From a bacterium SCSIO 12827 (lineage in GTDB: Bacteria; Pseudomonadota; Alphaproteobacteria; Rhodospirillales; Casp-alpha2): DNA of 64,000 nt. The stretch spans positions 1,612,001-1,676,000 of the forward strand of contig CP073746.1 of the NCBI GenBank assembly GCA_024397995.1. Direction: 5' to 3'. The notes beneath the pieces were generated by a model. The model was not told the origin of the DNA and ran no database searches. It was given only the letters and a program-made list of their open reading frames with translations. A program made the translations under genes and the position numbers. Positions 36,915-46,122 of the stretch are shown one piece after another (within the stretch, counting starts at the first letter, position 1; each line of letters opens with the position of its first letter).

Positions 36915-37592
36915 ATGAATATCAAGCTTTGCGTTTTCGATTGCGACGGTACGCTCGTCGATTCACAGGACAGCATCGTGCGCTCCATGCAGGCAGCGTT
37001 CCGGGCCTGCGGTCTGGTGCTGCCCGAACCTCGTGATATCCGCCGCGTGGTCGGCCTGCCGCTGGCCACGGCGGCGATGGTTCTGGCCCCTGAGGGCACG
37101 GACCCCGGCATGGCGAAAAAACTGGCGGATGCCTATCGCGATACCTTTTCCGACCTGCGCCGAAACGGGCAGGTTGATGATCCCTTGTTCCCTGGCGTCC
37201 ACAACGTTGTCGATGCGTTGGAGGCGGCGGGTTGGCTGCTTGGTATTGCCACGGGCAAAGGGCGGCGGGGGTTGGATCTGACCTTGGACCGCCACGGTCT
37301 GAAGAACCGCTTCGTGACCTTGCAGACCGCCGACAGCGCGCCGGGGAAGCCCGCGCCGGGCATGCTGCTGAACGCGATGGCGGACGCCGGGGCCGACCCC
37401 GGGAATACGGTGATGATCGGCGATACCACGTTCGATGTGGAGATGTCGAATAATGCAGGTGTCCTCGCCATTGGGGTCGCCTGGGGGTATCATGAGGCGG
37501 AGGAGCTGACGGCGGCGGGTGCGCGCCGGGTGATCCCCGGCTTTGAAGCCCTCGTTCCCAGCCTGGATGAACTTATGGAGGCATCAACGTGA
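36915..37592 (+). CDS. HAD-superfamily phosphatase, phosphoglycolate-phosphatase-like
   Basis: A cytosolic phosphohydrolase of 225 residues. Motif I is FDCDGTLVDS with nucleophile Asp9 and Asp11. The cap domain is the helical type (about residues 18-85). Motif II is ATGKG, motif III the lysine of GKPAPGML, and motif IV GDTTFDVEMSNNAG. It resembles phosphoglycolate phosphatases and pyrophosphatase PpaX; the substrate cannot be settled from sequence. The stop overlaps the next start (GTGA at 37589-37592). Confidence 0.88.
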   Translation: MNIKLCVFDCDGTLVDSQDSIVRSMQAAFRACGLVLPEPRDIRRVVGLPLATAAMVLAPEGTDPGMAKKLADAYRDTFSDLRRNGQVDDPLFPGVHNVVDALEAAGWLLGIATGKGRRGLDLTLDRHGLKNRFVTLQTADSAPGKPAPGMLLNAMADAGADPGNTVMIGDTTFDVEMSNNAGVLAIGVAWGYHEAEELTAAGARRVIPGFEALVPSLDELMEAST

Positions 37593-39898
37593 AGCGGCTG
37601 TTCAAGACCATTTCGATCCTGGGCGTGCTGCTGATCGCGGTGGTCGTTGCCGCTGTGGCGGTGCTTAGTTCCCTTGACTTCAATGATTACAAGGGCGTCA
37701 TCGCCGAAGAGGCGAAGAAGGCGACGGGGCGTGACCTGAAAATCTCAGGCGACCTGAAACTCAATATTTCGCTGACCCCGTCGCTCTATGTCGATGGTGT
37801 GACCTTCGCCAACGCGCCCTGGGGCTCACGGCCCGACATGGTGACCTTGAAGCGCCTGGAGGCCGAGGTCGCCTTGCTCCCCTTGCTGTCCAGTAAAGTG
37901 GACGTGAAACGTGTGGTTCTGATCGGGCTCGATCTGCTGGCTGAAACGGATAAGCAGGGACGAGGCAACTGGCAGTTCGGCGCGGCGGACGGCAAGTCGT
38001 CCTCCTCTGCCGACTCGTCTTCCGGCAGCGGAAATCTGCCGCTCGTTCGCAAGGTTCGCATAAAGGATCTGCGCGTCACTTACCGAGACGGCCGTACGGG
38101 CGAACAGACGCGTCTGACCCTGCCGTCCCTCGACCTGGGGGCCGATGGGATTGAGGCCCCGCTGCGCATCGCCTTGCAAGGCGATGTAAACGGCGAGGAC
38201 TTTTCCGCTGCCGGCACGATAGCCTCGATCCAGCAATTGACGGCGGGTGCCGAGATGCCGCTCGACCTAAAGGCACAGGCCTTGGGTGCTGACATGACGG
38301 TACGCGGCGCCATCGCTGACCCCAAGTCCATGACCGGTTTGGCCGTGACGCTGTCGCTCAAAGGGGCCTCCATTTCCGAAACTCTGGCGACGGCGGCCAA
38401 GCTCGCCCCCCAATTGTCATCTGTGAAGGTGCCCGACCTTGGCCCCTATGATGTGTCGCTGACAATCACCGGATCGTCGGCCAAACCCAGCGTCAGCAAT
38501 CTGAAGGTTTCCTTGGGACGGCCCGGGGAAACGGCGCTGACCGCCGCCGGATCGATCGCCGACGCCATCAAGGCCCAGGGCATCGACCTGCAGGTCGCGG
38601 CGACGGCCAAGGACCCCTCCGGACTTGCCAAGGGCCTGGGCGTGGAGATGCCGCCGTTGCCGGCCGTGACCGCTTCGGCGCGGGTTGCCGATAAGGACGG
38701 CGGATACCGCCTTCAGGACGTGGACATGAAGATTGGCGCGAGCGACCTTAAGGGCACCGCTGCACTATACCTGGGCGGGGCGCGGCCACGAATTACGGCG
38801 GATCTGCAATCGGCGCAACTTGACCTGGACGAACTTTCGCCCAAGGGCGACGACAAACCGGCGCCTCCGGCTGCCGACGGCCGCCTGTTCCCGGCCGACC
38901 CATTGCCGTTGGACGGACTTAAGGCCGCCGATGCGGACATCAATCTGGCTGCTGCCCGTCTGCGCGTGAACAAAATGGACGTGACCGGTCTACGCCTGGG
39001 TGTGCTGTTGCAGGGCGGGCGCCTGACCGTGAAGCCTCTCCAGGCGACTGTTGCCGACGGCGTGATTTCCGGCGAGATCACCCTGGGTGCGGACCAAGCC
39101 GTGCCGCCGCTCGGCATCAATCTGAACGTCGCCAAATTGGACTACGGCAAGTTGGCGGCCGCCATGGGCCAGAAGCCCGTGGCCGAGGGCACCGCCGACG
39201 TCACGGTCAAGATCACGGGGACGGGGACAAGCGTCCGCCAGCTCATGGCTGGGTTGGACGGCAAGCTGCGCGTGGTTTCGGAAAAGGGGCGGATCGACAG
39301 CACGCTGCTGAACGTCGCGTCGGCCGATATCCTGTCAGCCTTGCCGTTGGTCGACAGCAAGGGCGACAAGGATCTGCGTTGTGCCGTCGTTGACTTCGAT
39401 GTTGTGAAAGGCATCGCCAACGCCAAGGCATTGGTGCTCGAGACAGGGGGGCTTTCCGTGGTCGGCGTTGGCGGTATCAACCTGCGGGACGAAACCTTGA
39501 ATCTGGTGCTCGAGCCCCGGGCCAAAAAGACCAGCCTGCTGTCGGCGGCGATGGTGCCGGTCGCGATACGCGGCACCCTGGCCAAGCCTGCGCCCAAGGT
39601 CAATCCGGCGGACTTGGTGACGGGGGTGGCATCCAACGTCGCCAGCGGTGCGGCCGCCATCATGACCTTCGGTTTATCGGCATTGGCGCAAACTGCGTTC
39701 AATCGCGCGACCAGCACGGATGACACGGATTACTGTGCCCTGGCCCTGGCCGGCAAGCAGGTGGCGCCGTCGAAGGGAGCGGCCAAATCGGCACCCGCCC
39801 AACAGCAGCCAAAGGAACAGCCCAAGTCCGGCGTCGGCGGCGCCTTGCAGAACCTGGAAAAGGGTTTGGGCGGTCTCAAGGGCCTGCTCGGCAAGTAA
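37589..39898 (+). CDS. AsmA-family envelope protein
   Basis: A large inner-membrane-anchored periplasmic protein of the AsmA family, whose members are thought to bridge lipids between membranes. The 769 residues start at GTG. One transmembrane helix (about residues 7-28) is followed by the AsmA N-terminal domain (VDGVTFANAPWGSRPDMVTLKRLEAEVALLPLL). Long beta-rich repeats follow, and a C-terminal AsmA domain (TADVTVKITGTGTSVRQLMAGLDGKLRV). The tail of 35 residues is Gln/Lys/Gly-rich. It is coupled to the HAD gene by a four-base overlap. Confidence 0.88.
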   Translation: MKRLFKTISILGVLLIAVVVAAVAVLSSLDFNDYKGVIAEEAKKATGRDLKISGDLKLNISLTPSLYVDGVTFANAPWGSRPDMVTLKRLEAEVALLPLLSSKVDVKRVVLIGLDLLAETDKQGRGNWQFGAADGKSSSSADSSSGSGNLPLVRKVRIKDLRVTYRDGRTGEQTRLTLPSLDLGADGIEAPLRIALQGDVNGEDFSAAGTIASIQQLTAGAEMPLDLKAQALGADMTVRGAIADPKSMTGLAVTLSLKGASISETLATAAKLAPQLSSVKVPDLGPYDVSLTITGSSAKPSVSNLKVSLGRPGETALTAAGSIADAIKAQGIDLQVAATAKDPSGLAKGLGVEMPPLPAVTASARVADKDGGYRLQDVDMKIGASDLKGTAALYLGGARPRITADLQSAQLDLDELSPKGDDKPAPPAADGRLFPADPLPLDGLKAADADINLAAARLRVNKMDVTGLRLGVLLQGGRLTVKPLQATVADGVISGEITLGADQAVPPLGINLNVAKLDYGKLAAAMGQKPVAEGTADVTVKITGTGTSVRQLMAGLDGKLRVVSEKGRIDSTLLNVASADILSALPLVDSKGDKDLRCAVVDFDVVKGIANAKALVLETGGLSVVGVGGINLRDETLNLVLEPRAKKTSLLSAAMVPVAIRGTLAKPAPKVNPADLVTGVASNVASGAAAIMTFGLSALAQTAFNRATSTDDTDYCALALAGKQVAPSKGAAKSAPAQQQPKEQPKSGVGGALQNLEKGLGGLKGLLGK

Positions 39899-39926
39899 CC
39901 GCCGCTCAACACTCCGGATCCACGCC

Positions 39927-40661
39927 ATGCTGAAACCCGATATGAAACGGTTCTACCGCGACGTCACGATCGCCTCGGTTGCGGTCGATGATGCCGACGC
40001 AAGTGGGGCAGGGGAGGCGTTCCAGATATTGCTCGACGGTCGCCGGGTGAAGTCACCGGTTGCCCGCGAGCTTGCGGTGCCGAGCCGCCCCCTGGCCGAG
40101 GCCGTGGCGGCGGAATGGGACGCTCAGTCGGAAAAAATTCTGCCTGCCTCCATGCCGTTGACCCAGCTGGCTTTCACCGCCATCGACCGCATCGCGCCGC
40201 AGCAGGCCGAAGTCGCGGACCGCATCGTCCGATATGGTGAGACGGATCTGCTGTGCTACCGGGCCACGGCGCCGGCGGATCTGGTGCAGCTTCAGGCCGA
40301 TCACTGGGACCCTTTGCTGGCCTGGGCGGCGGATGACTTGGGGGCAGCACTTGTGGTGACCGAGGGCATCGTGCCCGTGGATCAGCCCAAGGCGGCCGTC
40401 GGTGCCCTTGCCCGTGCGGTCTCCGGCCTGGATGCCTACCGGCTGACGGCGCTTGCTGCCGCCACACAGGCGGCGGGGTCCTTGGTAATCGGTCTGGCTT
40501 TGGTGCAGGGGCGGCTGGATGCCATGGCGGCGGTCGCCGCGTCGCAGCTCGATGAAAGCTATCAGAGTGAAAAATGGGGGGAGGACAAGGAATCCCTCGA
40601 CCGCCTGCGCGCTTTACAGGCGGAAATCACCCAGGCGGAAACCTTCCTGAGCCTTCTCTAG
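39927..40661 (+). CDS. ATP12-family F1-ATPase assembly chaperone
   Basis: ATP12 proteins bind the F1 alpha subunit during ATP-synthase assembly in alphaproteobacteria and mitochondria. The likely start is ATG 39927 (MLKPDMKRFYRDVTI), giving 244 residues; ATG 39942 is an alternative. Family features include KRFYRDV, ILLDGRRVKSP and a conserved Glu in AAEWDAQSEKILPASMPLTQLAFTAID, then GETDLLCYRA and LDESYQSEKWGED. It is 28 bases after the AsmA gene, probably in the same transcript. Confidence 0.92.
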   Translation: MLKPDMKRFYRDVTIASVAVDDADASGAGEAFQILLDGRRVKSPVARELAVPSRPLAEAVAAEWDAQSEKILPASMPLTQLAFTAIDRIAPQQAEVADRIVRYGETDLLCYRATAPADLVQLQADHWDPLLAWAADDLGAALVVTEGIVPVDQPKAAVGALARAVSGLDAYRLTALAAATQAAGSLVIGLALVQGRLDAMAAVAASQLDESYQSEKWGEDKESLDRLRALQAEITQAETFLSLL

Positions 40662-40676
40662 CCCGTCAAATCAGGA

Positions 40677-41249
40677 TCAGTTGTAGATCGGGTTGCTGCC
40701 CGGTGCCGGGCCGCTGGTATTCAACGGTGCGGCGGCCCGCCCGCGTGGGGTCGGCAGTTCCGTCGGTGCCTCGTCGCGGCGTTCGCGACCGCGGTAGTTC
40801 AGCGCCCGGCGGCGGCGGTCAGGGCCGAAATAGCTGTCGGCGCGGACATACAGGCGAGGGTTTTCAATCAGCGATTTGATGCGCGAATAGATCAGATGGG
40901 CGGAAAACGGTTTGGCCAGGAATTCGTTGATCCCGGCATCACGTGCCTTGCACACCTGATGCAGTTCCGTGAAGGCGGTGATCATGACGACCGGCGCGAA
41001 CATGTCGCGGCTTTCCGCGTGTTTGCGGATTCGGTCGAGGAACGACATGCCGTTGAGGCCCGGGGACCAGTCGGTCAACACCAGATCAGCGGGAAATTCC
41101 TGGAACAGTTCGAAGGCGGTCTTCTCGTCGCCGGCGTCGCGCACGTTTTCGATCCCGAACTCGTGCAGGATGTTGCGAATCAGATGCCGCATCGGCGCAT
41201 GTTGCTCGACGACCAGTACGTTCAGGCGTGAAAGATTATAATCGGGCAT
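40677..41249 (-). CDS. Receiver-only response regulator with basic tail
   Basis: A CheY-like protein of 190 residues with no DNA-binding domain. The start is taken at ATG 41249 (MPDYNLSRLNVLVVEQH); an in-frame GTG 45 bases upstream is less likely. Phosphoacceptor Asp60 (LTDWSPGLNG), Thr91 and Lys113 are present. The acidic pocket is unusual: Glu15-Gln16 where two acids are normal. After residue 125 comes an Arg/Pro-rich tail (FGPDRRRRALNYRGRERR) of a kind seen in alphaproteobacterial receivers. No kinase is adjacent. Confidence 0.85.
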   Translation of the reverse strand: MPDYNLSRLNVLVVEQHAPMRHLIRNILHEFGIENVRDAGDEKTAFELFQEFPADLVLTDWSPGLNGMSFLDRIRKHAESRDMFAPVVMITAFTELHQVCKARDAGINEFLAKPFSAHLIYSRIKSLIENPRLYVRADSYFGPDRRRRALNYRGRERRDEAPTELPTPRGRAAAPLNTSGPAPGSNPIYN

Positions 41250-41546
41250 GCGTCCCCGAGGCTCCCTTAAACTAAGCCCGACCGCGCGACTCACCCTGAT
41301 GAGTGGGCTCTTTCGGCCCGGAATTTATTGATTAACCATTCGCGTACACGTTCCCGGCGAACGGTGCGAAATGCTTATATCATGATGGTTAACGGCGGGC
41401 CATGCAGATAAATTAACAGTGATTCATCGATTATGGTGGGTACGGAAGGGGGGCGGTATTTTCGCTGGCGCAACATAAGGCCCGACAGTATCCTTTGGCC
41501 CCTCCCGAACCCCGCGGCGAAACGACCATCAGCGAGACGCGATTCC
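41250..41546. promoter_or_regulatory. Divergent regulatory region between receiver gene and pccB
   Basis: These 297 bases hold no gene. Two inverted copies of TTAACCAT occur: TTAACCAT at 41332-41339 and its complement ATGGTTAA at 41385-41392. This octamer resembles a half-site of the cell-cycle regulator CtrA (TTAA-N7-TTAA), but no full site is present. No clear -35/-10 pair was found. Confidence 0.35.
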
Positions 41547-43079
41547 ATGTACGACATTATCCGGCAGCTTGAAGAAAAACGCGAACGCGCCCGCATGGGC
41601 GGCGGCGAACGGCGCATCGACGCCCAGCACGGCAAGGGCAAGCTGACGGCCCGCGAACGTATCGAGGTTCTGCTGGACCCAGGCTCCTTCGAGGAATGGG
41701 ACATGTTCGTTGAACACCGCTGCACGGATTTCGGCATGGCCGAGCAGTCGACGCCGGGCGACGGCGTGGTCACTGGTTACGGCACGGTCAACGGCCGTCT
41801 GATTTTCGTGTTCAGCCAGGATTTCACCGTGTTCGGCGGCTCGCTGTCGGAAAGCCACGCGGAAAAGATCTGCAAGATCATGGACCAGGCCATGAAGGTC
41901 GGTGCCCCGGTGATCGGGCTCAACGATTCCGGCGGGGCGCGTATTCAGGAAGGTGTCGATTCACTCGCCGGTTACGCAGAAGTGTTCCAGCGCAATGTCC
42001 TGGCGTCGGGCGTGGTGCCGCAGATTTCCTGCATCATGGGCCCCTGCGCGGGCGGCGCCGTCTATTCCCCGGCCATGACCGACTTCATCTTCATGGTGCA
42101 GGATTCGTCCTACATGTTCGTTACCGGTCCCGACGTGGTGAAGACGGTGACCCATGAGGAAGTGACGCAGGAGGAACTGGGCGGGGCATCGACCCATACG
42201 ACCAAGTCCGGCGTCGCCGACAAGGCCTTCACCGACGATCTGCAGGCGCTGCTGTACCTGCGCCGCTTCATCGATTTCCTGCCCGCCAACAACAAGGAAA
42301 AGCCGCCCGTGCGGCCGACGCCGGATCCCCACGACCGGGTCGAAATGTCCTTGGATACCTTGATCCCCGATAATCCGAACAAGCCCTACGACATGAAGGA
42401 GCTGATCGAGAAGGTCGTGGACGAAGGCGATTTCTTCGAACTGCAACCCGATTACGCGGGCAACATCGTGATCGGCTTCGCCCGCATGGAGGGCTCGACC
42501 GTCGGCATCGTCGCCAACCAGCCCATGGTGCTGGCCGGCTGTTTGGATATCGCCTCGGCGACCAAGGCCGGGCGCTTCGTGCGGTTCTGCGACAGTTTCA
42601 ACATCCCCCTCGTCACCTTCGTCGACGTGCCCGGCTTCTTGCCCGGCACGGCGCAGGAATACGGCGGCATCATCAAGCATGGGGCGAAGCTGCTGTACGC
42701 CTATGCGGAAGCCACCGTGCCCAAGGTCACGGTCATCACCCGCAAGGCCTATGGCGGGGCGTATGATGTGATGTCGTCCAAGCATCTGCGCGGCGACGCC
42801 AATTATGCCTGGCCGACGGCGGAAATCGCCGTCATGGGGCCCAAGGGCGCGGTCGAGATCATCTTCCGCGGCGATCTGGGCGACGAGGAAAAAATCGCCG
42901 CCCGGACCGAGGAATACCGCACCCGTTTCGCCAATCCCTTCATCGCCGGCAGCCGTGGCTTCATCGACGACGTCATCATGCCCCACGGCACGCGGACTCG
43001 GATTTGCCGGGCGCTCCGCATGTTGAAGAACAAGGACTTGAAGAATCCTTGGAAGAAGCACGGGAACATCCCGCTTTAG
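41547..43079 (+). CDS. pccB: Propionyl-CoA carboxylase beta subunit
   Basis: The carboxyltransferase subunit, which moves CO2 from biotin to propionyl-CoA to give methylmalonyl-CoA. The start is ATG 41547 ([20 protein letters not shown]); the frame continues upstream but is not coding. The 510 residues have both crotonase-fold halves: the oxyanion-hole glycines in [16 protein letters not shown] in the first and [18 protein letters not shown] in the second. [11 protein letters not shown] and [21 protein letters not shown] are typical of PccB rather than AccD. The biotin subunit gene lies 13 kb downstream. Confidence 0.95.
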   Translation: MYDIIRQLEEKRERARMGGGERRIDAQHGKGKLTARERIEVLLDPGSFEEWDMFVEHRCTDFGMAEQSTPGDGVVTGYGTVNGRLIFVFSQDFTVFGGSLSESHAEKICKIMDQAMKVGAPVIGLNDSGGARIQEGVDSLAGYAEVFQRNVLASGVVPQISCIMGPCAGGAVYSPAMTDFIFMVQDSSYMFVTGPDVVKTVTHEEVTQEELGGASTHTTKSGVADKAFTDDLQALLYLRRFIDFLPANNKEKPPVRPTPDPHDRVEMSLDTLIPDNPNKPYDMKELIEKVVDEGDFFELQPDYAGNIVIGFARMEGSTVGIVANQPMVLAGCLDIASATKAGRFVRFCDSFNIPLVTFVDVPGFLPGTAQEYGGIIKHGAKLLYAYAEATVPKVTVITRKAYGGAYDVMSSKHLRGDANYAWPTAEIAVMGPKGAVEIIFRGDLGDEEKIAARTEEYRTRFANPFIAGSRGFIDDVIMPHGTRTRICRALRMLKNKDLKNPWKKHGNIPL

Positions 43080-43095
43080 AGGCGATCTTTGCTAT

Positions 43096-43117
43096 GATCC
43101 CCGAAGCAACGGGGATC
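43096..43117 (+). promoter_or_regulatory. Hairpin overlapping the ydbH-like ribosome-binding region
   Basis: GATCCCCG (43096-43103) pairs with CGGGGATC (43110-43117). The only purine-rich stretch before the GTG at 43125 (GGGGATCGGA) lies in the 3' arm, so the hairpin could limit translation. No T-run follows. Confidence 0.4.
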
Positions 43118-43124
43118 GGATCAC

Positions 43125-46001
43125 GTGGCGGACCAACCGGAAACCATTCCTTCTGACACATCCGCGCCGAAATGGCGGCGCCAGGTGCTGTGGGCTGCGG
43201 CCGTCGTTGCAGTATTGGCCGCTGGCATTGCCGTGGTCGCGGTCAACCGCGCGCCCATCGCCGAGAAATTGGTGCGAGGGCAATTGGCAGAGATGGGCCT
43301 CGGCGGCAGTAACCTGGAGATCACCCGTCTGACCCCTTGGCGGGTGGATATCCGAAATCTGGCGACCGGGCCCTCCGGCACGGCGCGCATCGCCCGCCTT
43401 GGTATGGATTTGACTTGGCCCAGTTGGACCGCGCCAAAGGTCGGCGCGCTATCGCTGGAAGGGGGGCAGCTTTCCCTGACGGTCATGGACGGCGCCGTCG
43501 ATTGGGGCGACTTGGCCCCGCTGTTTGCCGGGGACGGCGCGGGCGGCGGCGCACCGGCCCTGCCCGAGATTGCCCTGACCGACACCCTCATCGACATCGC
43601 CCATGCGGGCGGGCCGACGACCCTGTCCCTGATGGATGTGACCTTGGCGCCGCAGGCGGGTGGCGGCCTGGTGTTGAAACAGGCATCGATCGATTTTGTT
43701 CATCCTTTCGGTCAAGCCACGGTTCAGGTGACGGGCAGCCGGGACGCGGCGGGCAGATTGGCCTTTGACTTGATCATTGAGGATGCCGAGGGGGCTGTAG
43801 GGCCTGTCTCCTTATCCGCCGCCAAAGGCAGCCTGCGTCTGGCCGGTGATCCCGCGCGTTTGGATGGCCTGACCGGGGAGGGGATTGTCGAGGTATCCGG
43901 TCTGGCTCTGCCCGGGGGGCTGCTGACCGAAGGGACCCTTTCGGCGCGTCTTGCGGATGGGCAGGCGATGCTGTCGGCAGACCTGACGGACGACGGTCTG
44001 GGGCTGGCCCTGTCCGGCAAGGCCGGGGGCACGCCCTTCGACGCCACATCAGCGGCCGAGGTCAGCCTGCGGGCCACGGCGGCGGACCTGTCGCGCCTGC
44101 CGCTGCCCGACAGCGTGACGGGCAAGGGAACGGTGGATCTCCGAACGATGGGGCCGTTGGCCGATTTGCTGTCCGGCGACCCTGCGCGCCTGCCGTCCGT
44201 GGAGGCATCATTGACCCTTCCCGAAGTCGCCCATCCCGCCGCGCCGGGCACATGGTCCGTGCGGACCAAAGCAGACATTTCTCTGGACGCCGACTCGGCG
44301 ACCGTGACGATCACGGAACCGGTGGCGGTCGCGGGCCGCATCCTGGGGGGCGGTGTGACGGCGATGGTGCCGGGGCAGGTAACCCTGACGCTTGATCCAT
44401 TCAAGGTCACGAAGGCCGATCTGATGCCTGTCCGTGTCAGTATCGATAAATTCACCGCGGGCGGTGCATCGGTTGCAGGGCCTTTGGTGGTGGTGGTGTC
44501 CCCGCGCAAGGACGGCGTGACCTTTGCGCCGGATGGAAACCTGGGGAAGGCTGATTTCGCCTTCAAGGTCGAAAGCCCGTCCCTGGGTCTGCGCAGCGGT
44601 GGACGTATGGCGGTTTTGCGCACGGCGCGGGTTACGGGCGGGGTGACCGTTACGGTCCCACCAGCGGGGCCGCCGGACGTGCGGCTCACCCTTGCGGGCC
44701 TGGATGCCCATTTTCCGGATCTGGATGTCGAAGCCGAGGGCGTGAGTCTGACAGCCACCGGTCAAGGTGCGCCGAATACCGCCTGGAATCTCCAGGCGGC
44801 GGCAAAGACCCTGCGCCATACGGCGGCGGCCCCCTTTGACGTGACTGCCAAGGGCCGTTGGAGCCCGCGCAAGTGGGATGTCGAGGGCACGTTGCGGCAG
44901 GCGCGCTCCGGCTTGATCGCGAGCTTTGCTGCGAACGAGAACACGCGCACGAAGGCCGGCAACGGCCGCGTCGACATGGTGCCGCTTAATCTGGCGGGGA
45001 TCGACGGCGGAGTGCATGTCATCACGCCGCTGCTGACCCCCTTCATTAAAAGCATCACCGGTATGGTTCAGGTCTCGGCGATAACGGAGTGGGACAAGAC
45101 CGGCCTTCGCCCCATCCAGGTTACAGGCAGTCTGCGCGGTGCCGGCATCACGCCCGCACCCGCGCTGTTGCCGCCGGCAGCCAAAGGATTTGTCGCGGGA
45201 CTATCCAGTCTGGCCGCGGAATTTTCCCTGCCGCCGGATGATCCGGCAGCGGGCACGGGCATCGTCGCCGTGACCGGCGGCAACCTGCAATTAGGCCCCA
45301 CCCAGGCGACGGGGATATCGGGACGCGTTCAACTGGACCATCTGTGGCCACCCGTGTCCCCGCCGGGCCAGGAAGTCGTGATCGAGCAGGTGGTCGCGGC
45401 ATTGCCGGCCGCCGATGGGCGCTTGCGGTTCCAGATTCTGGGGCCGTCTTCCGTAAAGGTGGAACGGGCGGAGTTAGCCGGCATCGGCGGCCGGATTTGG
45501 GCCGAGGATATGGCCATCCGGGACGGTGTGCCGCCCGAGCGCATGACCTTGCATGTGGACGGGTTGGGCCTCGGCGATTTGGCGGCGCAGATGAATATTC
45601 TAGGTCTCAAGGCTGAAGGAAAACTGTCCGGCCGCATTCCCGTCGAGTTGGGAGAGGGCGGGGAGGTGGCGATCCGGGGCGGCCTTTTGACATCCCAGGG
45701 TAAGGGGTTGCTCGCGTTCAAATCGCCGACCCGGCTAGTGCCCGGTCAGACTCCCGAAGGTGGCCGAATGGACATGGTTCTCGACATCCTGGAAGACCTG
45801 CGGTTTGACGGCATGACGCTGACATTGGACGGCGACGCGCAAAAGGACGTGCAGATTCAGGTTCACGTCCAGGGCAGGAATCCGAAGATCCAGGAAGGCC
45901 GACCTGTGGACTTGACGGTGAACCTGACGGGCAATATCGGCCAGGCGATCCAAGCCGAATTGCGGAATTTCGATATCAGGGGGTTGGCCGGGGCAAAGTA
46001 A
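43125..46001 (+). CDS. YdbH-like large envelope protein
   Basis: 958 residues, starting at GTG. An N-terminal cytoplasmic stretch of 17 residues is followed by one transmembrane helix (about 20-42) and then a long beta-rich periplasmic body. The C terminus contains RNPKIQEGRPVDLTVNLTGN, matching the end of the YdbH family (dicarboxylate-transport-like domain), whose E. coli member works with TamB and YhdP in phospholipid transport between membranes. Function is inferred from that family. It follows pccB by 45 bases but has no metabolic link to it. Confidence 0.78.
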   Translation: MADQPETIPSDTSAPKWRRQVLWAAAVVAVLAAGIAVVAVNRAPIAEKLVRGQLAEMGLGGSNLEITRLTPWRVDIRNLATGPSGTARIARLGMDLTWPSWTAPKVGALSLEGGQLSLTVMDGAVDWGDLAPLFAGDGAGGGAPALPEIALTDTLIDIAHAGGPTTLSLMDVTLAPQAGGGLVLKQASIDFVHPFGQATVQVTGSRDAAGRLAFDLIIEDAEGAVGPVSLSAAKGSLRLAGDPARLDGLTGEGIVEVSGLALPGGLLTEGTLSARLADGQAMLSADLTDDGLGLALSGKAGGTPFDATSAAEVSLRATAADLSRLPLPDSVTGKGTVDLRTMGPLADLLSGDPARLPSVEASLTLPEVAHPAAPGTWSVRTKADISLDADSATVTITEPVAVAGRILGGGVTAMVPGQVTLTLDPFKVTKADLMPVRVSIDKFTAGGASVAGPLVVVVSPRKDGVTFAPDGNLGKADFAFKVESPSLGLRSGGRMAVLRTARVTGGVTVTVPPAGPPDVRLTLAGLDAHFPDLDVEAEGVSLTATGQGAPNTAWNLQAAAKTLRHTAAAPFDVTAKGRWSPRKWDVEGTLRQARSGLIASFAANENTRTKAGNGRVDMVPLNLAGIDGGVHVITPLLTPFIKSITGMVQVSAITEWDKTGLRPIQVTGSLRGAGITPAPALLPPAAKGFVAGLSSLAAEFSLPPDDPAAGTGIVAVTGGNLQLGPTQATGISGRVQLDHLWPPVSPPGQEVVIEQVVAALPAADGRLRFQILGPSSVKVERAELAGIGGRIWAEDMAIRDGVPPERMTLHVDGLGLGDLAAQMNILGLKAEGKLSGRIPVELGEGGEVAIRGGLLTSQGKGLLAFKSPTRLVPGQTPEGGRMDMVLDILEDLRFDGMTLTLDGDAQKDVQIQVHVQGRNPKIQEGRPVDLTVNLTGNIGQAIQAELRNFDIRGLAGAK

Positions 46002-46061
46002 GAGGGGGGCTGTATTTCCAACCGGAATTTGAAAAAATCGCGGAATGCTGGGATTTGCCGG

Positions 46062-46089
46062 TTGATGGATGTTTTGGATTGTATACAAT
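46062..46089 (+). promoter_or_regulatory. Promoter of the dioxygenase/CoA-transferase pair
   Basis: TTGATG (46062-46067), 16-base spacer, TACAAT (46084-46089). The -10 box is the right half of a perfect palindrome (46078-46089), which would make it repressible. Confidence 0.55.
46078..46089. promoter_or_regulatory. Operator-like palindrome ATTGTATACAAT
   Basis: A perfect 12-base palindrome covering the predicted -10 box, 34 bases before the dioxygenase start. Its TTGT-N2-ACAA form is like sites bound by GntR-family repressors. An 11/12 copy occurs at 60976-60987. No gntR gene is in the window. Confidence 0.55.
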
Positions 46090-46122
46090 GTGCCCGTTCA
46101 AAAAACCTGAGGAACCCCCCAA

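Noticed and set aside
41547-43079. Acetyl-CoA carboxylase carboxyltransferase (AccD/AccA) instead of PccB
   Set aside because: A single 510-residue chain with both crotonase halves fits PccB, and a long PccA with a linker domain is in the same window.
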